Source: Epiperipatus broadwayi
Lineage: Eukaryota > Onychophora > Udeonychophora > Euonychophora > Peripatidae
Length of the DNA: 64,000 nucleotides
NCBI GenBank assembly: GCA_028023455.1
Contig: JAQFVV010012970.1
Location: 252,001 to 316,000 of the forward strand
Reading direction: 5' to 3'
Positions 48,951 through 61,340 of the stretch are shown here, one piece after another. The notes beneath the pieces were generated by a model. The model did not search any database. It was not told the origin of the DNA and was given only the letters and a program-made list of their open reading frames with translations. Numbering within the stretch: the stretch's first letter is position 1; each line of letters opens with the position of its first letter. Both the position numbers and the translations under genes were made by a program.

Positions 48951-49785
48951 TCAGCATACGCAAGTAACATACTGCCTTAGAATTACTTATTATTCTAGTT
49001 CATCAATTAATAATTAAAATCTAACTGCTGGAAATAAGAATCTGCCAAAATATATTTTTTGTAAAGGGATCTGCAACTCTTCAAAACTTCAGAGCTACCG
49101 GTGTAGACTTTTAAAACAATTATTACATCCAGTGTTTAATGTAAAAAATAAATATTTTTTTTATATACATACTAAAATAAACAATGGGAAAAAATCACTA
49201 CATTTTAATGCAAAGTTGTTATCAATCATTCTGAATACATCTATTGTAACCTTCAGTTGCATTTTCACAAAACAATAGTCTATATTCTATCTTAATTTGG
49301 ATGAACTGACCACAGGTGGTTCAGCATAGGAGAATTATGAAAAAACTAAGGACAAAAAATAAGCCAGTGCAAAATATAAGTCCTAAAACAAAATAGCAAG
49401 CAGTTTTAATGACTATTGTAAATCTATAAAGTGCAATGTATTATTCTCTAACATTAAAATTAATAAATGTTTGATTATTACTAATTTTAAAACAAAGAAT
49501 GACTTTTAAATAGAGATGAATTATTTATCTTTAATGTTTTTAAGGTCTAGATCAGTTTTATCCCTTTATGATTGAGATAAGAACAGAAAGACACCTCAAC
49601 TGGAAAATGACACTAAACATAATGGTGTTTGTTGCATTTATTTTTGAATTTAAAAAATGGGGACATATACATTTCAAAAAATGGGTGCAGCCAAACCAAA
49701 TTTCATGAAATGTAGGTAGTTGTAAATTTAACAATCAAAATTTATGTTTTAAAAAAACGTTACTCTGATGCAGCATGAGCGAGTC
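48951..49785. other. AT-rich noncoding stretch
   Basis: No gene recognised. Confidence 0.35.
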
Positions 49786-51818
49786 TTGCTGTTAAATGAA
49801 AGGAGAGATTTTGATTTCTCTTTTAGGCTTTAAGAATCCAGGCAGGACTCATGTCCATCTCTTACGTTTTTGTACTTGCAGTTGTTATTACTATATGATT
49901 ATCCATATATAGAAAATAAATATGAATGGGCTGTTCACTAATACATATTAGCCAATATAGTGAATTTGTTGGATTTTTACTTCTAACATTATAAGATCAA
50001 GAAAATCATGGTATTTCTCAGCTGCCTAATAATTCTTTCCTAAAACATCAGTTAATTTTCTTGAAAGCAGGGTAAATGTGTATATGAACATTCTTTTTAA
50101 AAATAGATTTTACGATCATGGCACATATAATTAAATTATGTTTATTCCTAGTAGGCTGTGAAGTCACCAGCCAAGGCAATATCTTATGGCCAAAGATTAA
50201 GGGTGCTAAGAGTTCTCTAATTATGGAACCAGTCTGTCATTTGGTGGTGATCTTTCTATTTAGGTACTGCAGATATGTATCAAATGAAGAAAGATTATGC
50301 AAATTGAGAGATTATTGAACTTTATGCACTTAGAAGAAAGGCAAAATATAATTTTAAAAGTGGACATATAGTTTATTATAAAGGCACAAATATTGGAAGC
50401 ACAAATAGAGTGAGATTGGAAATTGATGTCGTTGTCAGAGTGGCAAGATTAGTTATTTATTCAATTTAATGGAAGATGACAAAAGCAAATAATTCACACA
50501 GGTTCTAATTATAGTGAAGAAGTAGAGGTCATTTATATGAATATACAAAATGCTTTTGATCAGATAAAACATTTTAAAATTGTTATAGAGATTGAAAAAT
50601 AAAAATGCTATGTGTAGAATTTGGTTATGGTCATAGAAATGAGAGCAGACACAGACTTGTGACTTTACACCAAAACAAAAATCTTTATATTATGAATTAT
50701 TTCTTTTTATAAAAATACTCAATAAAAATGGGCATGGAAGCAAATCAAATGAAGATATAGCAGAATTGGATTACATTTTGACTAAGAAAATATATTTCAA
50801 AAGTATTAGTGCAATGAACGATAAGTATCGTAAAACTAGAGAGAGAAAAATTATTAGAAATAGTATTAATAATTGATATTCCTAATCTTTAGGAACTCTG
50901 CAATAAATTTAATTTAGAATTTTCTAATATCTTTACATATTGAGTGACTTATCTTAAATGAGATCAATAAGAACATAAATAATGGTTTAAAAAAAGATAC
51001 CTGTTTACATAAACAATAATTCTGCAGTAAATTTCCAATTGAAACAAAAGAACATGAAGAAAATGGAAATAAAAAGATTGTTTAAAATTAGCATTAAAAA
51101 TAATTGAGCATTATAGATTTGTAAAATGATAAAAAGTTAATGAGATATAAGAAAATATAATTGTGAATTGGCAAGGAAAGTTATAGAAGATAATAAAAGT
51201 TTCATAAGTTTAAAACATCATCCTAATATTGCAACAAAAGTTGTTGTCACATTAAAAAGTAAAATTAGAACTACTATAGTTCTATAAAAAATAATAAAAT
51301 AGTAATAAAGAGCAAAAAACAAAATATTCGCTATAATTGTTGCATCTTTTGAATTGTCCAGAATGTTCAAAGAATAAGAGAGATGTGTAAATAAATCTGT
51401 GAAGAAGGGGAAAGCCTCAGGAGATGAAATTGTAATCAAAATCTTAAAAGAAGCCTGTGAAGAAATAAAAAAATTGGTGGGAAAGTTATAACCAAATGTC
51501 TAAATGATAAAACTAGATGATTGGAAGAATATAGGACTAATATTAATATTTTAAAAAATGTGATAAAGATTATCAGTCTTTTATAAGTTCTCTACAAATT
51601 TTTTACCAAAATAATTATAATTCATCTACAGTGAATTTGGATTTTAAGCAATCAAAACAAACAATCTAGATTTAAAAATGGTTTTAGCATAGTGGATCAC
51701 ATCCAAGTATTGAGAGAAGTTATAGAAAGATTCAATAAATATCAATTGTCTTTGGATTTGTAGAATATGAAAAGCATTTGATTTTGTAAGCATTTATACA
51801 GTAATTGAAGCTATAGAT

Positions 51819-52289
51819 CAGGGGTGGCCAACTTTTGTGTTCATAAGATCTACTTTTTATTTTTAAAATGTTTTGCGATCGACTTGTTGTCATAGACGAT
51901 CAACTTGTCATAGGTGTAATCTAAGTGGAGGAAGGTGTGAAATATATATACCATTTTTATATATCTACCTAATAAAAAAATAACAATTATTTAACGGGCC
52001 AAAAAACTCATGTCCGGGGGAATTAAAGCAACATGAATAATTATTACTAATTTATTAATTCAAATTAGCTACATTAAATCAAGATTAAAAATATTATTTT
52101 CAATAACGACTTAGTGGACTTCACCTATCTAGAATTGGAAAAAAAAATTATAACAAAAAAACTTGAAAATCTTGACTTAATCTGTTTCACTCATTACCCG
52201 AAAAGCTCTTGCCATATTGGCCTCGCGATCGACCAAAAATGGCTTTGCGATCGACCGGTAGATCACTATCGACTTGTTGAACGCCTCTG
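51819..52289. mobile_element. hAT-type miniature transposon
   Basis: 471 bases, ends CAGGGGTGGCCAAC and, complemented, CAGAGGCGTTCAAC, flanked by the exact 8-bp duplication ctatagat (51811-51818 and 52290-52297). Eight-base duplications with ends starting CAGGGG-type are the signature of hAT transposons. Subterminal repeats of gcgatcgac occur near both ends (51877, 52224, 52247). No transposase is present. Joining the flanks restores the LINE reading seen in copy 1 (taaagcattggatcatcaa). Confidence 0.88.
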
Positions 52290-52624
52290 CTATAGATCAT
52301 CAAGATATAACCAAAAACATTGTTATATTCTGATCAATACTTATCAAAATCAAGGAGCAATGATTAGAACATTCTGGATATTAATATCAAGAATTGTATA
52401 CTACACCGTGATTCTGTATTTACATAACTTTATAAGAAATATTTTGTGGATTAAAAGGAGAAGCTAGGGGAGTAAAAGTAAATACAGGTTATTTGACTCA
52501 TGTAGATTTTGCAAATGATGTAATTGTTTTTGCAAATAATGTTCAGAGCATTAGAAAATATTGAGAGAATTATCGGATGAAAGTAAAAAATATGATTAAA
52601 AATAAATATTAAAAAAAATATAAA

Positions 52625-53110
52625 TTTTTTCTACAGTACAGGCTTTTTTATACCTGCATTCCAATATGTAATATAGGGGGTTTGAATTCAGACTTTTACA
52701 AGACCCTCAACTATTAATGCTATTATACTGCTGACACATTTGATCACACACGTCAAAAAGATAAATAATCAATATAACGTATTTCGTGCTAAACCAGCAC
52801 TAGTCAGTTGGTCCAGATTATCATCTCCACACATATATACAACTAGTGCTGAGATTATTTTAAGATAGCCAATTTTCATACTTTAATGAACAGGCTTCAA
52901 TCCATTCTACCCTACAATTCTGCTTTCCATTTCATTGAAAATCGCCTATATTGATGCCAACCTTCTCATCCTACCCATGTTGACCATAAGTCATTCTGAT
53001 CCCTCATGTACAGGACATAATCCATTTACATACATATATGAGGGATGGGCAGACATTACAACACTATATTTTAATATATGTATTTTTTCTATAGTACAGC
53101 TTTTTTCATA
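52625..53110 (+). repeat. Interspersed repeat family C, copy 2, inserted in the LINE
   Basis: About 0.45 kb, with left wording agggggtttgaattcagact, middle aaaaagataaataatca, gttggtccagatta and right acaactagtgctgag, then a region matching 8270-8410. The flanks carry a related phrase (ttttttctacagtacagg and ttttttctatagtacagc near 52624 and 53084), a direct repeat of about 18-35 bases that could mark the insertion. Confidence 0.65.
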
Positions 53111-53649
53111 TCTTAAAGTAATTCTAATTGATTTTTCAGAAGAAGAAAATACTCATTGAAAATCAGCTTGGTCAGATTATTAATACGGATGGAAATATAA
53201 TGGATGAAATTAAGCATAGAATTAAACTTGGTTGAAATGCTTTGGTAGAAATAATTATATCTAGGCATTTGTTTTCAGTAGATGAACTTCACCAGATTTT
53301 ACTTAAGGATTATGGACTCTTAAAAGCAATTTATAGACTTCCAGACCAATCCACAATATATGGAGAGATATGTGTTATAAATAATATGAAATGCATAAGC
53401 GAGAAAACAAAAAAAGATACAAATAATATTATTATAAGAATTAAGAAACTGGATTTGACATACTGCTAGACAAGATGAGAATAGATTCACAGTTGAAGAT
53501 TTGAATTGGATTCCTAAAGATTATAAAAGACCTAGAAAGATATTATCGAAGATATGGACAGATGATAAAAAGGTACACTGATGTGATGTGGAGAAGGGAG
53601 ATCAGAGATATTGGATCAAATTTGGAAAAACCATCCTGCTTTGAATCAA

Positions 53650-54275
53650 TAATGTTGAAAATGATGGTGTTAATAATGATGTACATTTTCTTTTATGAAT
53701 TTTGTTATTACTGATTTTACTAAACATATTTTTGTCATCATTTAATAATTTAGAATATTTTTTTAAATTGGTTTGCTCAAGCAAAGCAATTTAATTGGTT
53801 GCTGAATACACTTAACAATAAATACGCGCCTTTTATGGATTAGTTTTTCTATCGGTTACAGCATTGTATCTACAAATAAATATTTAAACAATTACCATAA
53901 AATTCTAAATTAATCAGTTAATAAAAGATTTTTGCGTATTGTTTTTGATCTTTACTTCTTTCTTGCATTTATTTTTCACTTGAAATTCTAACTGAAGTTT
54001 TCTTAGGTTTTAATATTTTACGTGACTTGTAAATTGATCATAAATATAATTTTAGATAGTGATGATATCTTTAACTTATCTAAAATAAAATTATATAAGC
54101 CATGAGTAATGAAAACAAATCATTTTTATTATTACATATATATTTCTTATATTTGAAAATTTTTAAAAATAAAACGCAAACTTTTACAAATCTAATGTAA
54201 TGCGGCTTCCAGTTTTATACTTACTTTTATAAGAAGCAGTAAATCATATATTTATTTTAAAATACGATTTTAATT
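53650..54275. other. AT-rich noncoding stretch
   Basis: No gene or element recognised. Confidence 0.35.
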
Positions 54276-54279
54276 TATA

Positions 54280-54485
54280 TCTTCATTATTATTTCCAGAT
54301 ATTATCGATTCTCTGCAGTATGAAAGTCTCTTTAAGTTTAATCCAGTTATCCACCCTCAGGCCCCTTTTTTCCAGTTTATATCAGCAAATTTAATTTTAT
54401 CCATCCATCTTATATGAGATCTTTTTCTGGGTCTTTTACAATTTCGTGGCATCAATTTACATGTTTTTAAAAGTTTGATTTGTAA
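54280..54485 (-). mobile_element. LINE C-terminal remnant
   Basis: On the minus strand the reading RPRKRSHIRWMDKIKFADIN is the same terminal block as in the LINE at 42.4 kb (R-P-x-x-R-x-x-x-R-W-x-D-x-I), followed by LNLKRLSYCRE. Only about 200 bases remain. Confidence 0.55.
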
Positions 54486-54739
54486 TTGTTGTTTTTAATG
54501 AAATTTTAGGTCATTTATAACTTATAAAATACTTATTTTGTTATGACAAAAAAAAAAAAAGCAGGACATTTTTTTATCCCAATACATCTTGAAAATGTTA
54601 CCTATATTAACCAAATATTATATACATCAACCTAAGCTTTAAGATACTGGATTGAATTAAAACCTAAAACTTTATTAGTACTTTTATAACAGATATAATA
54701 ATGTTTTTCTTCATGCTATTCTGGAGCCAATTACTGTAA

Positions 54740-55200
54740 GTCTGATTAATCAATTAATACTCAGATGACTGTTGTAGTATTCACATTGATTACTCAATTC
54801 TACAGTAGAAGTCTCTAGTAGGATGAAAAGAATTATTCTTAGAATCATATGAGAAAGTCATATGATATTGTTAATAAAGAATATTATAAATGATTTCACA
54901 AATAGTCTATGAGGTTCAGTGCAATGATCCAAGATGCACAGTTGTATATTTTGGTGATTCTTAGACCAACTTTACCACCAGAATAGCTCAACATAATTGT
55001 TTATACAAATGACTTAAGAAAATTCTGAACATATATCTGTGTTTTTAGATTATGAGAAGAACATGGATGCAGCTTCATTCACAAGGTGTTGACCTAATGT
55101 GCTGGAGATGATAGCAGAAAAAGTATAAGTAAAGAAGTCATTGATAATAACAAGAATGTTAATGTTATAAGCAAGAGGAAATGGCAAACAATTATCAGAC
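54740..55200 (+). mobile_element. Possible LINE RT remnant
   Basis: Near 55040 a frame gives VFLDYEKNMDAA, similar to the RT block F-x-D-Y-E-K-A-F-D. The rest is too broken to align by eye. Confidence 0.35.
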
Positions 55201-55860
55201 AGGTGGAATATGTAAATGAGCCATTTACATAATTAGAATAATAAAAAAATACTATAAAAACAGCAATGCAACAAAATAAGATAGCTATAACTAAGGTGCT
55301 CAGAAATGAATGTACATTAAACTGAGCAGAAAACAGATGAAAAAAGAGTAGTACATTTTATCAGAGATGCTTTCGTACACATGCAAAGTATTACCTATAT
55401 ATAATGAACTGCAAATAAATTTACAAGTAATATGTATAATTTTTAATTTATCTGCTTTCTTAAAAAATAATAAATGTAAATGAATGCTGCTATAATTGAT
55501 AAATATAGAATCCACAAACTAAAATAAAAAGGCAAAAAAAGTTTCGTAACTGCCTCAGATAATGATATTTTTTTCTCATCTCAATTCAGTTCTAATATTA
55601 AAACATATGTATATAAATAATTGATTAATATGTTAAAAAGAAGCTCAGTTTTCTTTTGTTCAGTGTCCAAATCTCAGATACATAGTAACATATTTTTTAA
55701 TCTTTTTGCTTTCCCTCTTGTTAAGAAACATTCCTTATTTATTTTTTAAAAATAAGCATAGATGTTTCCCTGTTTTAAACATTGTATTAATGTTATTGTA
55801 AATAATAATGACTGCTTGTTTTTTATGATATAAAATTTTCCATAAAGCTTTATATATATA
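55201..55860. other. AT-rich noncoding stretch
   Basis: No gene recognised. Ends in a TA repeat (about 55851-55864). Confidence 0.35.
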
Positions 55861-55865
55861 TATAT

Positions 55866-55972
55866 GTCATAGCATCTGCCAGGACGTGAACCCACAACCA
55901 TCTGCAACCAACTACTTGCTTGCAAGACAGCTGCGATGATCTCTCAGCTAATGATGCTTTGACATTTGGGTT
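55866..55972 (-). mobile_element. tRNA-derived SINE, second copy
   Basis: Reverse complement matches the SINE at 23821: head with GCATCATTAGCTGAGAGATC, GCTGTCTTGCAAGC, box B GGGTTCACGTCC and end GATGCTATGACA. It lies beside a TA repeat on its 3' side. No target duplication found. Confidence 0.65.
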
Positions 55973-55974
55973 CA

Positions 55975-56840
55975 AAAAATTGAAGAAATCATTATATTGA
56001 AGACAGTTGGCTTAGATCTAAAAGATACTGTTGTTTGACAGAAATGATAATATATCTGAATGCTTACTTCTTTATGGTCTTCTTTTTCAGTAAACATTTT
56101 GTTATAAACATACTTATAAAATATTTTTGATTATTTTTGCACACTAATTGGTTGATTATTATTTAAAACAAAAATATATACATATAGATTTTCCATTTAT
56201 TCAACTATCTTTTATTGTTAGAAATAGAAGTCAATATAAATAAATTACAGCATGTGCAATATAGCTATCTGTCAGAATCAATATGATGTCAAAATCTTTT
56301 CAAATATTGTAATTGTTATAAAAATAATATATTTTAAAGTAGAACTTGGTAGAATTTTAAAAAAAACTTAAAATAAAAAATATTTCATTTATTTTCTGAA
56401 AGAGTGTTTATTCTAATTTGGATGATGATTTGTATAGTATAGTGTTTAATTTGCAAATCAGTTTTTAAATATTTAAAAATGTCAAATGTTAATTTTTAGA
56501 ATATTATTCATTTATAAAATTTAATTAAAAAGAATTCAACTTATTAAGTTTAATATAAAATAAAGATTTTATGCCATAGTGATGGTTGAGCAAAGTAAAA
56601 TCTCAAATTTTTAACCAGTTAAAAGCCTTTCTTTTTAAACCCTTAGACATAATTTCTTTTAATGTTATATATCAATATCTGTACATAAATATTTCTGTAC
56701 ACTGAATACATTTATTTTATTAATTACAATATAACACTTAAAATAAAGAATATGCTTACATTTATATGACCACAAAATTTTTTGTAAAATAGTAATTAAA
56801 ACAATAAATCAAAGCAATACTTTGTAATCTTGTCCTAATA
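55975..56840. other. AT-rich noncoding stretch
   Basis: No gene recognised. Confidence 0.35.
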
Positions 56841-56844
56841 ATAG

Positions 56845-57115
56845 AAGTTGGTACAAGCGACACTTCACAACTATAGATCCATTATGCGTCCTCTGTCATA
56901 GAAATGAAGAAACATTAGAACACTTTTTGATGGATTGTTCCTCACATTCCTTGTTCTACTTTTATCACTACCATGACTCATTGAATCACTAACAATTAAC
57001 AACCTTTTAAAAAATATGCTAAGTAGCCCTTTTCCCAATATAAGAATTGCTACATTCATTCTTTGCACACTCTGATTTGTAAGATGCTGTTTAAGCTTTA
57101 ATCCCACACCTCACA
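56845..57115 (+). mobile_element. LINE C-terminal zinc-motif remnant
   Basis: In the plus frame near 56850-56938 the peptide DPLCVLCHRNEETLEHFLMD followed by C has the pattern Cys-x2-Cys-x8-His-x4-Cys, with the Cys codons at 56885, 56894 and 56936 and His at 56921, typical of the C-terminus of CR1/I-type LINE reverse transcriptases. The rest is not present. Confidence 0.6.
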
Positions 57116-57250
57116 ATACTAAATCATTTTCTAAAAAAATTAAATGACCTTAAAACTAGAGATCAAACCCATGCACCAGCTGATATTTTTGCAGCTATAT
57201 AGAATGAGCAAGTAGGGAAAAATAAAGAAATAAATAGATTTATAACAGAA

Positions 57251-57487
57251 ATGTATTCAAAAGGAAGCATAGGTGTGAATGATTTAGTGAAATTGAAGAG
57301 GATGGATTTTAAAGATGCTGAGATACATGGGATACAAAAAACACATAAGATTGGGATACCTTTGAGACCAATAATTAATAATATTGATGCATATTATGAA
57401 AAATTATCAAAATGGTTATTTACTAAGGTTTTAAAAAAATATGGAAAGAAAGAGGAAATAATGTTAATAATTCATATGAATTTATAA
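57251..57487 (+). pseudogene. Penelope-like RT, N-terminal frame
   Basis: 78 codons containing IHGIQKTHKIGIPLRPI, the first conserved RT region of Penelope-like elements (usually G-x-P-K-I-H-K). The reading runs on upstream in frame to about 57210 (INRFITEMYSKG) without an earlier recognised start. Continues in another frame after about 57460. Confidence 0.8.
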
Positions 57488-57552
57488 AAGAATTAAAAGT
57501 TTTTTTAGAAAAAAACAATAATGTAAAAAATATATGGTTTGTAAAATTAGAT

Positions 57553-58071
57553 GTGTGTAATATGTATACAAATATGGATCCAAATAAAGCTGTTGAAGTA
57601 ATTATGGAAATGTATATTAAGGATGGTAATAAGAATATTAAAATAGAAAGTCATTTATTATATGACATGTTGAGTGTATGCTGTAAGGATGTTATATTTG
57701 TATACAATGGAAAATATTATAAACAGTGTAAAGGTCTGAGTATGGGAAACTGTTTAAGTGGTTTACTGGCCTCATTATATATGGATTTTTTTGAAAAAAG
57801 ATATTTTGGTGATACTAGATACGAATCTATATTTTATGTGAGATATATTGATGATTATTTTTTGATATTCAATGGGAATAAAAGGAAATCAGAATGTTTT
57901 TTAAAATATATTAATTCAATTGAGGAAAACATAAAATTTATAATGGAAAAAGAAATAAATAATTCAATTAATTATATGGATGTTAAAATTAAAAAAGTTA
58001 TAAAAAATTATAGAGTAGGGATTGAGACTAGTATTTTTAGAAAAGATACTTTTTTATGGATTATTGAGTAA
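57553..58071 (+). pseudogene. Penelope-like RT catalytic core
   Basis: 172 codons. Open reading actually begins before the first ATG, near 57500 (KELKVFLEKNNN). It holds the palm blocks KLDVCNMYTN (just upstream), GLSMGNCLSGLLASLYM and YVRYIDDYF, then NYMDVKIKK. The YxDD core is intact as YIDD. Joined to the upstream frame by a shift. Confidence 0.85.
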
Positions 58072-58657
58072 TTGGGAATCAGATATTGAATACATACATA
58101 GGATTAATATTGTTAATAATAGAATAGTTAAAGGAATTAATCTATGTTCAGAGGAGGGGTTATTTAGGGAGGAAATGGAGTGTATAAAAAATGAGGCAAT
58201 AAAAAATGATTATCCAATTAAGATTATTAATGAATTATGTGGAAAAAAGAATATAGACAAAATTGAGAGGAAATTGAAAAAAAAAAAGAAGGAATTTATG
58301 TATAGTGGGTATAAAGTGTCAAAAAGTACTTTTTTTAAGATTAAAAAGATAATGAGGGATATGAATAAGAAATATGGTAAGGAATGTGGTTTATTGTTGA
58401 AACCAGTATATAAAAGGAAATGTAATTTAGGTAATATGATAAGAAATAGAAATGTTGAAAACATGAATGGTATTTATAAAATAGAATGTTTGGATTGTAA
58501 AAAAGAGAATAAAGATGTATCATATATTGGTACAACAATGAACAAATTAGAGACAAGATTGAAACAGCATTTGAGAGATAGGAATTCTAATGTAAATATA
58601 CATAGTAAGGAAGTTGGACATACATATTTTAAGATTAAAATGTTGGAGGGGGTTTAG
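58022..58657 (+). pseudogene. Penelope-like C-terminal part with GIY-YIG endonuclease
   Basis: 211 codons. First about 90 residues continue the RT thumb (LSNWESDIEYIHRIN), then a Lys-rich linker, then residues 150-211 are a GIY-YIG domain: GIYKIECLDC (two Cys, as usual in Penelope-type enzymes), SYIGTTMNKLETRLKQHLRD with the catalytic Arg. The final helix with the catalytic Glu lies in another frame (about 58645-58734, KESLYIKRYKP) because of one shift. The enzyme nicks target DNA to prime reverse transcription. Confidence 0.85.
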
Positions 58658-59099
58658 ATTGTATAAAGAAAGAATGGTAAAAGAGAGTTTATATATAAAA
58701 AGATATAAACCTGTTTTAAATAGAATTGGATAAGTAATGGATAAAGAATTATTTTTGGAAATAAATTCATTTTTTGAAGTATATAAGAAAGAAAAAGGAA
58801 ATAAGTTTTTTATTGTAACAATTGGTTTTTTGGATAAAAGAAAAGGTACTTGTGAATAATTCAACCGATGACGTTTTTGACTTACCGATTTCCCTTCCGG
58901 TAGACATCGACGTTTTTTGCATGACAATGTTGTCATGGTAACCAAGTGACTGGCGTGATTAATCCATCAGAGAGTCTTTTTTTTTTTTTTTCACCCGCGA
59001 GATTTAAAATTCGTAGAGAGGTTTGGGAAATTTTTTGATTTTTCTGTCTATTGCGATTTTGCTATCCACGGCATCACAGTTACTTTTTTGAGCTGTTAA

Positions 59100-60790
59100 T
59101 TCGGGTAAAGTGTTTTATTTATCTGTTTATTTTAAATTTACAAAAAAATTTTGTTAATATTTCTACAATTCTCAAACTTCTCCGGTAAAGTGTTTTTTAT
59201 TTATCTGTTTATTTTAAATTTACAAAAAGTTTTTGTTAATATTTATACAATTCTGAAACTTACATTGAATTATGTTTAATGTGTAAATAATTTATTCTCC
59301 GGTAAAGTGTTTTTTATTTATCTGTTTATTTTAAATTTACAAAAACTTTTTGTTAATATTTCTACATTACGTTTTTAATGTGTAAATAATTTGAAATAAT
59401 TTTTTAAATCAATTTTGCAATATGCAGTATGTTTTAAAAATTACCAAATGCATGTAAAAGTGCGGCGTTTTCTGGACGCCATTAATACCAGATTTGCATT
59501 AGATCGCGTCTTTTTTATTTAGGTGTTTATTTAAAATTTACAAAAAGTTTTTGTTAATATTTCTACAATTCTCAAACTTATTTACAAAAAATATTTGTTA
59601 ATATTTCTACAATTCTCAAATTTACATTGAATTACGTTTTAATTTTATTTTTAATTTCTGAATTATATCATACAGCTATGAGAGTAATACAATGTCTGAT
59701 ATCCGGAGCCCCCACCAATTCCAGCGCTACGCGCTGCTGTATCTTAAAATTGAGAATAATATTTTGACGCATGCATGTACATTTTTTTTTTAGTATTTGC
59801 CTGACCTGCGTCAGATATTTTTCATTTTTGAATATTTTTTAGCATGTGACCTGGATAATTCAACCGATGACGTATTATCAGTCTACAATTGAATTATGTT
59901 TTAATTTCATTTTTAATTTCTGAATTGTATCATACAGAAAATTATTTTTCGTAATTTATTCCGGTAAACTGTTTTTTATTTATCTGTTTATTTTAAATTT
60001 ACAAAATCTTTTTGTTAATATTTCTACAATTCTCAAATTATTTTTCGTAAATTCATCGTCAATTATAAAAACTTTTTGTTAATATTTCTACAATTCTCAA
60101 ATTATTTTTCATAAATTCATCAGCAATTATAAAAATTACAGGATGCGACGCCATTAATACCAGATTTGCATTAACCTTTTGACTGTTTGACTCGTTCTTA
60201 ATCGAGGCACTTTTTGATACATATTCGTTTTAATCGAGTAAATTTGACATCGCTGTAAATTGCTTAGTTTTGACTTTCGGTTTTACGTCTTTTTAGACAA
60301 AAGTTTTATAATATGCTGCCATCTATTGAATTATTTTACAAGTAAAAAATCAATAATTGATGATTTATGCCAAACAAGAACTAAGCACTGCCTTTTTCTT
60401 TTCTTGAATCTTATTGGCTGTTGAAATTTGAAACAAAAGAAAGGGAAAAGCTCCTCCTCATCATCGTTTTCATTTCGAATAATTTTTATTTTGAAAATGA
60501 TAACGAATGTTAGAGAATTTTAAAATATTTTTTGGGATGAAATAAAAAAAATAAAATTATTTCTCATAATATGTCAAAAATAAATATTAGTTGTTTAATT
60601 ATTTTTAAAAAAAATATGTTTTTTGTCTAATTTTAAATTATATTTTTTATTTTATATATTACAAAGGAATTATAAATGAAAAATTGATACATATTTGATA
60701 AAATCGCGTCTTTTTAATTTAGCTGTTTATTTAAAATTTACAAAAAATTTTTGTTAATATTTCTACAATTGAATTACATTTTAATTTATT
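59100..60790. repeat. Degenerate internal tandem repeat of about 75-80 bp
   Basis: The phrase tccggtaaagtgttttttat, followed by ctgtttattttaaatttaca and then gttaatatttctacaattct, recurs starting near 59101, 59181, 59298 and 59960, and in shortened forms near 59510, 59580, 60065 and 60708. Copies are not strictly head-to-tail. Confidence 0.75.
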
Positions 60791-61151
60791 TTTTAATTTC
60801 TGAATTGTATCATACAGAAAATTATTTTTCGTAAATTCATGGGCAATTATAAAAATTACAGCTATGAGAGTAATACAAGGTATAGGTGTAAGCCAAGCCT
60901 TATAATTGAGCATAATATAGGGTGGTTTTATAAATTAGAATATAGTTTTTTCTAAATTATTTTGACACATGCATGTACATTTTTATTTTTTATTTTTTTT
61001 ACTATTTGCCTGACCTGCGTCAGATTTTTGCCCTTTTTTTTTTTTTGTTTTTTATCACGTGACCTGCGTCACATTTTTTTTCTTTTTTTTATGTTTAATT
61101 TTTTTTTTAATTTTTATATTTTTGCCATGTTTTTTTTGTTTTTTACCACAT

Positions 61152-61340
61152 GATCAACCGATGACGTATTACCCTGAAGGCATATCGGTCTAATGTTGCG
61201 TTTTTTAACGTACCGTGTTCACGTGATCTGCGGACACATTTTAGCGATTACATGTGTCCGCAAATCACTTGGAGACGTTATCTTAAAAATCGCAAGATTA
61301 GACTGATATGCCTTCAGGGTAATATGTCATCGGTTGAATT
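61152..61340. repeat. Large hairpin at the right end of the DNA element
   Basis: Left arm 61152-61239 and right arm 61252-61340 are near-perfect inverted copies (about 88 bases each, differing mainly by small changes) joined by 12 bases. Words in the arms: ccctgaaggcatatc against gatatgccttcaggg, and gcggacacat against atgtgtccgc. It contains the terminal word aaccgatgacgta in each arm. Confidence 0.82.

Larger units (their letters stand above)
49790..53640 (+). mobile_element. Decayed RTE-like LINE, copy 2 (interrupted by two other elements)
   Basis: Collinear with copy 1 (4090-7130). The 5' region shares wording such as aaatatgaatgggctgttcac, and the endonuclease region near 50617-50700 gives a broken form of copy 1's LGYVNRNEKEHRLV. 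RT entry: DHIQVLREVIERFNKYQ near 51700. The palm core reads DFANDVIVFANN near 52506, with Asn where Asp is needed, so it is dead. It is cut by a hAT-type element (51819-52289) and by a repeat family C copy (52625-53110), after which the thumb region resumes with QLGQIINTDGNIMDEI (near 53167-53215). The 3' end lies near 53640. Confidence 0.82.

Noticed and set aside
58210-58945. Minus-strand frames under the Penelope-like element
   Set aside because: Opposite strand of the GIY-YIG region; the plus strand carries the recognisable motifs.
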